64,000 nucleotides of DNA from positions 186,001 to 250,000 of the forward strand of contig NZ_CP136758.1 in assembly GCF_032930845.1 (NCBI RefSeq). Direction: 5' to 3'. Shown in pieces: positions 1 through 7,968 of the stretch; the stretch's first letter is position 1; each line of letters opens with the position of its first letter. Below the pieces are notes generated by a model that was given only the letters and a program-made list of their open reading frames with translations, had not been told where the DNA came from and made no database searches. Both the position numbers and the translations under genes were made by a program. The DNA comes from Parvularcula sp. LCG005. GTDB lineage: Bacteria > Pseudomonadota > Alphaproteobacteria > Caulobacterales > Parvularculaceae.

Positions 1-1
1 G

Positions 2-451
2 GAGGACATCGCGCCGCGCGCCATCATCCTCTCGCCTGGGCCGGGCCGCCCTTCCGATATTCCGATATGTACACAGATCATTCAGCACTTCCCGCAATTG
101 CCGATTCTGGGTGTGTGTCTGGGTCATCAGGCTTTGGCCGATGCCTATGGCGGGGCCACCATCCTGTCCCCTGATCCGATGCATGGCCGGCCCAGTCTGG
201 TGCGTCACGAGGGCGATCCGCTCTTCAGCAAAGTGCCCAACCCTTTTCAGGCCGGCCGCTACCATTCGCTGCTGGGGCGGCTGCCGGATGAGGGCCCGCT
301 CAAGGCGATCGCCTGGTCCAGCGATGGTCTTGTCATGGCCCTGCGGCACCGTGACCGGCCTCATATGGGCGTCCAGTTCCACCCCGAAAGTCTTTTGACC
401 CCGGATGGGCATCAAATCATCGCCAATTTCCTGCAAGACGGGTTAGGATAA
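2..451 (+). CDS. pabA: Glutamine amidotransferase component of para-aminobenzoate/anthranilate synthase (5' end missing)
   Basis: Class I glutamine amidotransferase that releases ammonia from glutamine for the chorismate-using partner subunit. The open frame continues to the left window edge, so the N-terminus is missing. Visible family motifs are PGPG (from about base 35), the nucleophile loop GVCLGHQ, and HPE with the catalytic His and Glu near the C-terminus. The next gene starts 5 bases downstream and is PabC-like, which favours PabA (folate/4-aminobenzoate) over TrpG. The two are close homologues and many bacteria use one protein for both, so the assignment to PabA is inferred from context. 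Confidence 0.85.
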   Translation, partial: EDIAPRAIILSPGPGRPSDIPICTQIIQHFPQLPILGVCLGHQALADAYGGATILSPDPMHGRPSLVRHEGDPLFSKVPNPFQAGRYHSLLGRLPDEGPLKAIAWSSDGLVMALRHRDRPHMGVQFHPESLLTPDGHQIIANFLQDGLG

Positions 452-455
452 GGAC

Positions 456-1304
456 ATGAAGATCTGGGTGAACGGAGAGATTGTCGAGGCGGACGCGCGT
501 GTGGCGCAGGCAAGCGATCGCGGGCTCCTTCTGGGCGATGGCCTGTTCGAGACGATCAAGATCGACCGGGGCCGCGCTGTCTTCCTGACCGAACATCTCT
601 GCCGGTTGCAGGTCAGTGCCCGCGAACTGAACCTGCCGGTTGAGCGCGATACGCTGCGCGCCGGGCTGTTGGACCTTATGGACAAGACGGACGAAGAGGT
701 CGGTGCCGCTCGTATCACCGTGACAAGGGGCCCCGGCCCACGGGGGCTCCTGCCGATCCCGGTGGAGGATCAGTCGCCGACTATTGTGATCTCTCTGAGC
801 CCAGCCACGGCCCAGCATTTCAATCCCGAGCCTGATCGACTTTTGCCGGCGCCGTTCATCCGGTCCTCCGGAGCACCGACTTCGCGGATGAAAACGCTGT
901 CCTATACGGACAATCTGGCGGCGCGGGCCTTTGCGGCCGAACAGGCCGCGGCGGACGTGGTATTCACCAATGAATTTGGTGATGTCGCCTCGACCTCCAT
1001 GGCCAATCTGTTTGTCGAAACCGATACTGGTCTTGTGACGCCGCCGCTGACGGCCGGTATTTTGCCTGGTATCGTCCGCGCCATGATTTTGCGCTATGCC
1101 GCGCGTCAGCATGTCCCGGTCACGGTCCGGCGGCTGCAGCCCAATGATCTGTGGGGGCGGCGGCTCTACCGGACCAATTCGCTGATAGGCGTACGTCCGG
1201 CGTGGTTTGACGGTGGCGGATGGACAGAAGGGCCGGTCAATCGGTCAAATGGCATGATCGAGGATCTCTATGCCCTTGCCGAGAAGGAGGATCGCGGACG
1301 GTGA
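456..1304 (+). CDS. pabC: Aminodeoxychorismate lyase-like PLP enzyme (class IV aminotransferase)
   Basis: Fold-type IV PLP enzyme of 282 residues, the usual length for PabC. It would convert 4-amino-4-deoxychorismate to 4-aminobenzoate and pyruvate, a folate precursor step. Lys146, in the context RMKTLSYTDN, fits the PLP-binding lysine. Early GDGLFET and late TAGILPGIVR segments are typical of the class IV family. It sits 4 bases after the pabA-like gene and its TGA stop overlaps the GTG start of the next gene, so the three look like one operon. D-amino-acid or branched-chain aminotransferases share this fold; the PabC call rests on the neighbour. Confidence 0.82.
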   Translation: MKIWVNGEIVEADARVAQASDRGLLLGDGLFETIKIDRGRAVFLTEHLCRLQVSARELNLPVERDTLRAGLLDLMDKTDEEVGAARITVTRGPGPRGLLPIPVEDQSPTIVISLSPATAQHFNPEPDRLLPAPFIRSSGAPTSRMKTLSYTDNLAARAFAAEQAAADVVFTNEFGDVASTSMANLFVETDTGLVTPPLTAGILPGIVRAMILRYAARQHVPVTVRRLQPNDLWGRRLYRTNSLIGVRPAWFDGGGWTEGPVNRSNGMIEDLYALAEKEDRGR

Positions 1305-2458
1305 AGTCTTTCTCATTTACTCATGATCAGCTCGTTTCCATCGTCGCCGCTTTGACGGCTGATGAGCTGTCGCGCCGTTACGGTCGGTACACGGAAACCC
1401 TCACGCTTTCCCGATGGGGTGAGGAAACAAAACTGGGGCGCGGCGGTGTCGATGCAACGCCCGACCAGCGGGAATCCTGCGCTCGGCGCGTCGCCCGGTT
1501 CTTCGATTTCGACGAATCGCTGCTGAAAGTCGAGCCGAGCGATACGTTCGGCGCCTGGGCAAAACGCATTGCCGTGCCGATCCGCGATGCGCTGTTGCAT
1601 TTTCGGTTTCACCCATCAACCCAGTCGGGTGATGCTGAAACCCGTCATAACGCTGATGATATTTACCAGGATGCAGCGGCTGTCGCGAGCCTGATGCAGG
1701 GTCGCCGAAGAGCGGTCGCGCTGGTTTCGCCCCACAGCCTTGTCGGCCTTGTCACCTCTGTCCTTGCGCCTAATCTGCAACGGATCGACGTGACGGATGG
1801 CCGGGCCTTCAGCCCTGATGAGCTGAGCGACTATCTGAAGTTCGGGGACATTGTCATCGCAACGCCGACGCTGTGGCGATATCTCGCTGATACAATGCCG
1901 TCCTTTGCCAACAACGTCATGGGCCTGTCCTTTGGCGAACGGCTGAGTGTCGATCTTGCCGCAAGACTGCGGCAGCGGGGGCTCGGGGCAATGCGGGAGC
2001 TGTACGGATCAACCGAAACCGGCCTGCTGGCTTGGCGCGAGAGCGCGCCGGATCCCTTTGTCCTGTTTGAGCACTGGTCACACAAGAACGGCTCTATCGT
2101 GCGTATGCGGCCCAATGGCCGGCCGGCTAGCCTGATCGCGATGGATGATCTGGCATGGCACAATGCCCGATCCTTTGATCTGGGACGGCGGCTAGATGGC
2201 GCGGTTCAGATCGGCGCGATCAACGTCTTTCCAAGCTCTATCGCCAATATCATTACCGATCACCCCGGGGTGGCCGCCTGTGAGGTCCGGGTCTCCCAGC
2301 GTCCCGGCGCGCTTGATCGTCTCATCGCCGAGATCAAGCTAGAGCGGGGGCAGGCCCCGGATCAGGCCATGGCCTGGTCGATTGATGAATGGTGCCGGAA
2401 CAGATTGCGCCCGGCTGAGCGGCCGCGGATCTATTCATTCTATTCGCAGTCGGACTGA
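1301..2458 (+). CDS. AMP-binding (acyl/aryl-CoA ligase-like) enzyme, short form
   Basis: ANL-superfamily adenylating enzyme of about 385 residues, much shorter than the common 500-600. The adenylation signature ELYGSTETG lies near residue 233 and a C-terminal subdomain follows (INVFPSSIANII, then VAACEVRV). The GTG start at 1301 is chosen because GAGAAGGAGG precedes it by 10 bases and it overlaps the pabC stop (GTGA); a longer reading frame to 1220 would overlap pabC heavily. The compact size recalls 4-coumarate-CoA-ligase relatives that accompany photoactive yellow protein, and the 4-hydroxybenzoate-activating enzymes of aryl-polyene pigment clusters. No such partner is in the window, so the substrate is unknown. 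It ends 1 base before the convergent gene. Confidence 0.7.
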   Translation: MKSFSFTHDQLVSIVAALTADELSRRYGRYTETLTLSRWGEETKLGRGGVDATPDQRESCARRVARFFDFDESLLKVEPSDTFGAWAKRIAVPIRDALLHFRFHPSTQSGDAETRHNADDIYQDAAAVASLMQGRRRAVALVSPHSLVGLVTSVLAPNLQRIDVTDGRAFSPDELSDYLKFGDIVIATPTLWRYLADTMPSFANNVMGLSFGERLSVDLAARLRQRGLGAMRELYGSTETGLLAWRESAPDPFVLFEHWSHKNGSIVRMRPNGRPASLIAMDDLAWHNARSFDLGRRLDGAVQIGAINVFPSSIANIITDHPGVAACEVRVSQRPGALDRLIAEIKLERGQAPDQAMAWSIDEWCRNRLRPAERPRIYSFYSQSD

Positions 2459-2459
2459 C

Positions 2460-2987
2460 TTAACCTTCAGGATTATCAGTCGTCGGCGCGCGCATGCCCG
2501 TCGTACCGCGTTCTGCCGCGGTAGAAGAAGAACCCTGGGCCGCAGTGGTCGCAAGTTCCTGCTTGGTGGTGACCTGCTCAGCTACATCCGTCCCCGTGGC
2601 ACGGATACCGTGGACACCATCGCCGACCGTATAGGTTGGCTCACAGGTATTCGCGCAGGCATAGGTATGCCGGTAGGCGCCAGAAAAGACCGTGATGGTG
2701 TTGGCGCCGCCATTCGTAACGTTCAGCGCAATGTTTTTCACTGGCTTACCGTCTCGATCAAAGAGGAAAAGGTTTGTCGCGCCGGGCATTTTGCCGAAAA
2801 GCACAAGCTCAGTCGGTGACAGAACCTTGATATCTGCAATGGACGGGTTTGCTACGACGACGCTACCAATCGGTTCCTGCACCTGGAACAGCTGCGCCTG
2901 ATCGATGACCACGTTCACGTCGCCGGCCATGGCGGGTGCCATGGAAAGAGCGGCGAAGGGGACAAGGCATAGAATGTGACGCTGCAT
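2460..2987 (-). CDS. Secreted protein with a pilus-assembly/secretin N-terminal domain (CpaC N-domain-like)
   Basis: About 175 residues. A signal peptide (cleavage around AMAGDVNV) is followed by a domain matching the N-terminal region of CpaC in this same window: in both, a stretch of about 70 residues runs from 'SVVVANPSIADIKVLS' (CpaC: 'NVADVLVSDPTVVEAVV') to '...ANAFFFDRNGEQ...' (here 'TNLFLFDRDGKP'). The rest is a short Cys-containing segment and a Ser/Thr/Ala-rich tail. There is no BON or secretin barrel. The start at 2987 is supported by an upstream AGGA; longer readings lack the signal peptide at the N-terminus. Lying beside the tad genes it may be an accessory of the CpaC secretin, but that role is inferred. 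Confidence 0.7.
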   Translation of the reverse strand: MQRHILCLVPFAALSMAPAMAGDVNVVIDQAQLFQVQEPIGSVVVANPSIADIKVLSPTELVLFGKMPGATNLFLFDRDGKPVKNIALNVTNGGANTITVFSGAYRHTYACANTCEPTYTVGDGVHGIRATGTDVAEQVTTKQELATTAAQGSSSTAAERGTTGMRAPTTDNPEG

Positions 2988-3128
2988 GGCGGTCGTCCTG
3001 AAATGTCGTACCGCGACAATGGACCACGAAAACATCAACAAGGATTTAAGCGAAAATCCGGGTCTCGCTTTACCGATATGCAAACGCTTTGCGGCTAGAA
3101 ATGCCAATCGACAAGATCAGGGCGCCTC

Positions 3129-3866
3129 ATGTCATCAAATCTCCGGACCGATCAGAAAGGGACTGTTGCGACAACAGATGACAGCCCTGAAGCCCGCCTT
3201 GTCCGTGGTCTCAAGCAGCTCACCTGCTTTGCTGACGCGCCCGATGCCCTGATCAAGGCCATCGTCCCTGTCGCGGATCTCGTGGCATACAATCCTAACG
3301 ATACCGTGATTGCGATGGGTCAGTATGACGGCAGCATGTGCTATGGCCTGATAGAGGGGCAAGCGCGCCTGATGCGGGCGGTCAATGATACAGGCGATAT
3401 CGATGTCTCGGATATAAGTGCCGGTCATGTCTCGGGACTGGCGACCATTCTGGCTGGCAGCGGCCATAGCAGGGAAAAAATCTCCATGGTCGCGGCGACC
3501 GCCATCGAAATTATCATTCTTGATGCGGCCGCGCTGAAATCTTTATGCCAGACCAACCTGATCGCGTGCCAACATTTCATGCAGTATCTCGCGGAAGAGG
3601 TGGTTCGCCTCGAAGCGCCAAGCGATGGTGACGTCGGGCCAGAGCGCCGCGTGTTCCGTCAGCTGATGTCTTTGGTTCGCCGTCGGAACGATGAATATGT
3701 CATCGAAGAAATGCCCAGGCACGCCGTTATTGCTGAAGCCGCGGGCGTGACCGACCGTGATGCCGCTGCTGCCATTGCTGGTCTGCTGGCGCGCCAGATT
3801 GCTGTACGGGATTATCCTGGACTTGTTGTGCGGGACGTCGAAGCCCTGCGCAGCATGGCGTACTGA
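3129..3866 (+). CDS. Crp/Fnr-family transcription regulator
   Basis: 245 residues. An N-terminal cyclic-nucleotide-binding-type beta barrel (about residues 25-140, with a conserved 'D..I..GQ.....Y.L..G.ARL' pattern) is followed by a helix and a C-terminal winged helix (about 165-240, 'RHAVIAEAAGVTDRDAAAAIAGL'). This is the Crp/Fnr layout. I do not see the full cAMP-contact motif, so the ligand is unknown. It is divergent from the secretin-N-domain gene and lies 130 bases upstream of the Flp pilin gene, in the same direction, which makes it a candidate local regulator of pilus genes. That link is inferred. Confidence 0.75.
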   Translation: MSSNLRTDQKGTVATTDDSPEARLVRGLKQLTCFADAPDALIKAIVPVADLVAYNPNDTVIAMGQYDGSMCYGLIEGQARLMRAVNDTGDIDVSDISAGHVSGLATILAGSGHSREKISMVAATAIEIIILDAAALKSLCQTNLIACQHFMQYLAEEVVRLEAPSDGDVGPERRVFRQLMSLVRRRNDEYVIEEMPRHAVIAEAAGVTDRDAAAAIAGLLARQIAVRDYPGLVVRDVEALRSMAY

Positions 3867-3999
3867 TGATCCTAATCTAGGCTTAATTTCGATTCACTAA
3901 ACTGCCGATTTTGTTGGATTATTCTTTTACTTCCATGTGGTACATTGGATCCATCTGGAGAGTGCAAGACCAGATTGTGCAGAAAAGTAGGAGTTGACC

Positions 4000-4176
4000 A
4001 TGACGAATCTGATGTCCCGCTTCATCAAAGAAGAAGACGGTGCCACGGCTATTGAATACGGCCTGATCGCAGCCCTGATCGCAGTCGCGATCATCACGGC
4101 TGTCGGCAATATCGGCACCAAACTGAACAAGGCTTTTACGAAAGTCGATACCGATCTCGGCGCGCTGCCAGAATAA
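4000..4176 (+). CDS. flp: Flp-type pilin (type IVb major pilin)
   Basis: 58-residue prepilin. A short basic leader ends at Gly14 and is followed by ATAIEY (the Flp signature with Glu +5 and Tyr +6), then a hydrophobic helix of about 20 residues. CpaA-type peptidase would cleave after Gly14. The ATG at 4000 is chosen because AGTAGGAG precedes it by 6 bases; an upstream TTG at 3994 falls inside the spacer. It is the first structural gene of the cpa/tad cluster. It is followed by a strong inverted repeat and then a rho-independent terminator, so it is likely transcribed as its own highly expressed unit. Confidence 0.93.
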   Translation: MTNLMSRFIKEEDGATAIEYGLIAALIAVAIITAVGNIGTKLNKAFTKVDTDLGALPE

Positions 4177-4195
4177 GCAGTGTACCTCACGGCAT

Positions 4196-4246
4196 CTTCC
4201 AGAAAGGCAGTGGGCCCTGCGTTGTTCGGCTAGCGCTTTCTGGAAG
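4196..4246 (+). promoter_or_regulatory. Perfect 11-bp inverted repeat in the flp 3' region
   Basis: CTTCCAGAAAG at 4196-4206 pairs exactly with CTTTCTGGAAG at 4236-4246. The loop holds a further small GCAG/CTGC stem. No U-run follows, so it is not itself a classical terminator. It may be an mRNA 3'-stabilising hairpin for the pilin message. Confidence 0.6.
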
Positions 4247-4268
4247 GGCGTACCCATGTGTTGGGCAG

Positions 4269-4298
4269 AAGGCCGGTCGGGAAACGATCGGCCTTTTT
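4269..4298 (+). terminator. Rho-independent terminator after flp
   Basis: An 11-bp stem (AAGGCCGGTCG with CGATCGGCCTT, one G-U pair), a GGAAA loop, then TTTTT. It lies 93 bases after the pilin stop and 60 bases before cpaA, separating flp from the rest of the locus. Confidence 0.85.
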
Positions 4299-4362
4299 GC
4301 TATGTTATCAACCGGATCTTTAAATCGTCTCTGTAAGCTGTGACACAGCCCAGGAGTTCATG

Positions 4363-4857
4363 ATGGCGTTGTTGATTTCCGTTATCTTTCCAGCCCTTCT
4401 TGTCATGGCGGCGGTCAATGATTTCCGCTTCTACAAGATCCCGAACAATATTTCCGGCCTCCTTGTCGTCAGCTGGCCGTTCGCGGCGCTGTTTTTCGGC
4501 ATGGGTCTGCAGGACATGGCCATGTCGGCCGGTGTCGCCGCGCTGGTGCTTGTTGCCGGCTTCATCCTGTTCGCCTTCAAGGTGATGGGAGCGGGCGATT
4601 CCAAACTGATTGCCGCATCAAGCCTCTGGGTGGGTGTTGCGCAACTGCCGATGTTTGTTCTGACCTTTGCTGTGGCGGGCGGCTTTCTGGCACTTTTCAT
4701 CATGTCGTTCCGGCGCATGCCACTGCCTGTCATGATCGCCACCCATAGCTGGATCGATGGTCTTTATAATCGCAAGCAGGTCATGCCCTACGGTATCGCC
4801 ATCGCGATCGGCGGTATCATTGTATGGCCAGAGACCCCGTTCTTCGCTTTCGGGTAA
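4363..4857 (+). CDS. cpaA: Prepilin peptidase CpaA (A24 family, short form)
   Basis: Integral membrane aspartic peptidase of about 164 residues that cleaves and processes Flp prepilin. Two catalytic aspartates are visible: Asp20 in VNDFRFYKIPN and Asp79 in the GAGDSK (GxGD) motif, both at membrane-segment boundaries. The methyltransferase domain of long PilD enzymes is absent, as expected for the CpaA/TadV type. Two consecutive ATGs (4360, 4363) are possible; the second gives the better spacing from AGGAG at 4352-4356. It sits between flp and cpaB. Confidence 0.9.
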   Translation: MALLISVIFPALLVMAAVNDFRFYKIPNNISGLLVVSWPFAALFFGMGLQDMAMSAGVAALVLVAGFILFAFKVMGAGDSKLIAASSLWVGVAQLPMFVLTFAVAGGFLALFIMSFRRMPLPVMIATHSWIDGLYNRKQVMPYGIAIAIGGIIVWPETPFFAFG

Positions 4858-4913
4858 AAGCGTAGCGTTAATCAATCCTAACAAATTCTTATAAAGTATA
4901 GTTCACCAGCCCA

Positions 4914-4928
4914 TTAACGTTGTCTTGA
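4914..4928 (+). promoter_or_regulatory. CtrA-like site upstream of cpaB
   Basis: TTAA-CGTTGTC-TTGA matches the CtrA consensus TTAA-N7-TTAA except for one base in the second half-site. It lies 67 bases before the cpaB start in the 137-base gap after cpaA. Binding by CtrA is inferred from the motif only. Confidence 0.4.
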
Positions 4929-4994
4929 GTGTTGATAGGCACATTGGCACGGAACGCCTTTTTCTGGCGGTGGACGGAGTGCTGAGGACAGCTC

Positions 4995-5762
4995 ATGAGC
5001 AAGATGCGATTGCTGATCTTATTGGTGGCGGTATTGGCCGGCGGTGCAGCGTTTTTCCTTGTCTCGTCAGATAATCCGACAGCGGACGCGGTCGTGAATA
5101 TCGTGCCGCAGGAAAAGGGTCCTGAGATGGTCCGTGTGCTCGTGGCTGGCCGTGATTTCAGCCAGGGTGCGATCATCGATCCACAAGGGACCAAATGGGT
5201 TCAGTGGCCGAAAGACGCTGTGCCGGAATTCTACGTCACCGAGAAGAACACCAAATTTTACGAGGAACTGCCGCAGATGCGCGCCCGTACGGCCATTCGG
5301 GAGAACGAGCCCGTCTTTGCGCAGAACGTCGTCCAGCACGGTGACCGCGGTATGATGGCCGCCATCATGACGCCGGGTATGCGCGCCATCAGTGCGCGTA
5401 TGAGCGCTGAACAGGCCTCTGGCGGCTTTGTCCTGCCGGGCGACCGCGTCGACATTTTTGCCTCCATGTCCAGCTCCGGGTCGGCAGATAACGGTCAGGG
5501 AAGCGGCGCCGACATGCTTCTTTCCAATGTCCGCGTGCTGGCCATAGACCAGATCTATTCCACGGAAGGTGGCGAGTCCGCCATTGTTGGCCGGACGGTG
5601 ACGCTCGAAGTCGCACCGTCGCAGGTGGAAACTTTCATTCGTGCACGGGACAATATGACGCTGACCTTCGTCCTGCGCAGCATTTTCGAAGACAGTGCCG
5701 TTGAAGCAATCGAACAGACCACGCCTGATGAGGTTGTGGTCATTCGGTACGGGCAGGGCTGA
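4995..5762 (+). CDS. cpaB: Flp pilus assembly protein CpaB (RcpC-like)
   Basis: 255 residues. An N-terminal signal-anchor helix (about residues 5-22) is followed by a SAF/CpaB-type periplasmic domain ('VLVAGRDFSQGAIID' and 'ENEPVFAQNVV', about 48-110) and a second conserved domain with 'VLPGDRVDIFA' (about 142-152). CpaB proteins sit in the periplasm and are thought to help assemble or gate the secretin. The GTG of cpaC is 2 bases after its stop, so it heads the cpaB-to-tadC operon. A CtrA-like site lies upstream. Confidence 0.92.
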   Translation: MSKMRLLILLVAVLAGGAAFFLVSSDNPTADAVVNIVPQEKGPEMVRVLVAGRDFSQGAIIDPQGTKWVQWPKDAVPEFYVTEKNTKFYEELPQMRARTAIRENEPVFAQNVVQHGDRGMMAAIMTPGMRAISARMSAEQASGGFVLPGDRVDIFASMSSSGSADNGQGSGADMLLSNVRVLAIDQIYSTEGGESAIVGRTVTLEVAPSQVETFIRARDNMTLTFVLRSIFEDSAVEAIEQTTPDEVVVIRYGQG

Positions 5763-5764
5763 TC

Positions 5765-7243
5765 GTGAGCAAGGCAAAGACGATGTCATTCATGACGACA
5801 ACATTTTCGAAAACCTTGGCCGCTGGTATCGTTTCGGCGTTCTCGCTGTGGCCCGCCCTGTCTGTCGCACCAGCGGCAGCACAGGATGTGGTGGTGAACC
5901 AGGGCGGCGGCGATCAGGTGACGTCACGCGATCTGATCCTGCCGATCGGCAAGGCGGCCGTCATCGATTTGCCGCGCAATGTCGCTGATGTGCTGGTCTC
6001 TGACCCGACAGTGGTCGAGGCCGTCGTGCGCACGCCGCGCCGCGTCTATGTCATGGCTAATGCACCGGGCCGGGCCAATGCTTTCTTCTTTGATCGGAAT
6101 GGCGAGCAGATTCTCGACCTCAATATCCGTATTGAACAGGATGCCGTTGCCATTGGTGATCTGATCGGCAAGCTGGTTCCGGATGCTCGCGTTGAGGTGG
6201 ACAGCGTGAATGGCGCTGTCATCCTGAGTGGTCGCGTCGACAGCGCACTCGAAGCGCAGCGGGTCGAAGATATCGCCGCTCGCATGGCCGGCCCTGAAAA
6301 TGTCGTCAGCATGATGTCGATCCGCGAACCGGGGCAGGTCATGCTGAAGGTTCGTATTGTCGAGATGCAGCGCCGCCTGATCCGCCAGCTCGGCATCGAT
6401 CTGAATGGTGTGGCCCGCATCGACAATTCCGCATTTGAATTTGCGGCCCAGAATTCGTTCGCCATCTCCGGCTCATCACTTGGTGGTCTGAGCAGCAAGA
6501 TCAGCACTGACGGTTTCGGTAATGTCGAAAATCTTGACCTTGCCCTCGACATGTTTGAGCAGAACGGCCTCGTCAAAACGCTGGCTGAGCCAAACTTGAC
6601 CGCTCTGTCCGGACACAGTGCAAATTTCCTCGCAGGTGGCGAATTCCCGGTCCCTGTGGCTGGTGAGAATGGCCGTCAGTCGGTGACGTTCAAGGAATTC
6701 GGTGTTCGCCTCGAGTTCATGCCTAATGTCTTCTCGAAGAACCGCATCCAGCTGAAGCTGTTGACCGAGGTCTCAGACGTTTCATTTGCGACCGGCGTAT
6801 CCTTCGGCGTGAATGAGACAGTGACCGACAGTGGTGAAGTGGTGCAGACGGAGGGTTATGTGGTCCCCGGCACGACGACACGGAATGCCGAAACGACGAT
6901 TGAAATGCCATCGGGCGGATCGTTCGCGATTGCTGGTCTGCTCCAGGAAAACATCACCGAGTTCATCGATGGCGTGCCCGGCATCAAGGAAACACCGCTG
7001 CTTGGCGCACTGTTCCGGAGCCAGGAGTTTCAGAGCAACCAGACCGAACTCGTCATTATCGCCACACCCTATCTGGTCGAGCCGACCGATCTGGCCAATC
7101 TGACTGACCCCGCCCGCGGGCACGTGTCGCCGACCGTGTTCCAGTCGGTGCTGCTGGGCAAGCTGGAAGCCGCTTACGGGGTCAAGGGATCCGGCGTGAG
7201 CGAAGCCACCTTACAGGGGCCTTTGGGCTTCATTCTGGATTGA
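5765..7243 (+). CDS. cpaC: Flp pilus secretin CpaC (RcpA-like)
   Basis: Outer-membrane secretin of 492 residues. Order: signal peptide (cleavage near AAAQDVVV), pilus-assembly N-domain (about 45-120), BON-like domain ('VNGAVILSGRVDS', about 140-185), then the secretin barrel domain with 'GLVKTLAEPNLTALSG' and the terminal 'TELVIIATPYLVEP'. It would form the outer-membrane pore for the pilus. The GTG start directly follows cpaB; an in-frame ATG at 5783 is an alternative that still leaves the signal peptide intact. Confidence 0.93.
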   Translation: MSKAKTMSFMTTTFSKTLAAGIVSAFSLWPALSVAPAAAQDVVVNQGGGDQVTSRDLILPIGKAAVIDLPRNVADVLVSDPTVVEAVVRTPRRVYVMANAPGRANAFFFDRNGEQILDLNIRIEQDAVAIGDLIGKLVPDARVEVDSVNGAVILSGRVDSALEAQRVEDIAARMAGPENVVSMMSIREPGQVMLKVRIVEMQRRLIRQLGIDLNGVARIDNSAFEFAAQNSFAISGSSLGGLSSKISTDGFGNVENLDLALDMFEQNGLVKTLAEPNLTALSGHSANFLAGGEFPVPVAGENGRQSVTFKEFGVRLEFMPNVFSKNRIQLKLLTEVSDVSFATGVSFGVNETVTDSGEVVQTEGYVVPGTTTRNAETTIEMPSGGSFAIAGLLQENITEFIDGVPGIKETPLLGALFRSQEFQSNQTELVIIATPYLVEPTDLANLTDPARGHVSPTVFQSVLLGKLEAAYGVKGSGVSEATLQGPLGFILD

Positions 7244-7253
7244 GAGGCGCATC

Positions 7254-7931
7254 ATGATCCGTACCTTTATTCTTGCCTCAGTTGTGACCCTCGCCGCATC
7301 GGGATGCTCCCATGTGATGAACGGGCAGAATGAGGCCTTGAGCGTTGCTGAACGTCATCCGATCACGGTGGATCAACAGACGGTGACGGTCGCAATTCCG
7401 GTGGACAGCACACGGAACGGCCTGTCGCGTCAGGCGCTGGCTGATCTCGACAACTTCATGACGGCCTATCGTACCCGCGGCCACGGCCCGGTGACGGTCA
7501 CGGCCCCATCGGGAACGTCGCGCAATATTGACGCGCAACAGGTGGCCTCAGATGTTCGTCAGGCGCTCAACAGCTTCGGTCTTGATTACGGCGCGATGCA
7601 GGGCGCCACGTATCGCACCGGCGACACGCCATCGGCCGTCCTCGTGTCCTTCACCCAATATGTTGCTACCGGACCGGTATGCGGCGCCTTTGACGGCGGC
7701 GTGACAACGCGCTTTCGCAATCTCGCACCGACCAACTTTGGGTGTGCGGATCAACACAATTTAGCCGCCATGGTGGCGGACCCCCGCGACCTGACGCAGA
7801 TGCAGCCGATGGGGCCGAGTATCGGCACCGCAGGCGCCGCCGCTTCGCGCGCTCCTCACACCGGAGCCGGGACCTGGCAGCGCGAAGGCAGCTACGGAGC
7901 GTCCGTCGGCGGGGACGCCAGTGGTCAGTAA
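7254..7931 (+). CDS. cpaD: CpaD-like pilus assembly lipoprotein
   Basis: 225 residues with a lipobox (LAASGC, Cys17-18 region), so an outer-membrane lipoprotein. The central region ('RQALADLDNFMTAYRTRG' followed by 'VTVTAPSG') is the CpaD pattern, and late Cys residues ('GPVCGAFDG', 'FGCADQHNLAAMV') match the family's conserved 'GCA...NLA.MV..P.DL' block. CpaD is the pilotin-like partner that helps the CpaC secretin. It lies 10 bases after cpaC and 37 bases before cpaE. Confidence 0.88.
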   Translation: MIRTFILASVVTLAASGCSHVMNGQNEALSVAERHPITVDQQTVTVAIPVDSTRNGLSRQALADLDNFMTAYRTRGHGPVTVTAPSGTSRNIDAQQVASDVRQALNSFGLDYGAMQGATYRTGDTPSAVLVSFTQYVATGPVCGAFDGGVTTRFRNLAPTNFGCADQHNLAAMVADPRDLTQMQPMGPSIGTAGAAASRAPHTGAGTWQREGSYGASVGGDASGQ

Positions 7932-7968
7932 GCTGATTGCTGGTTTTGAAGAGATTTTGGAGTGAGAT

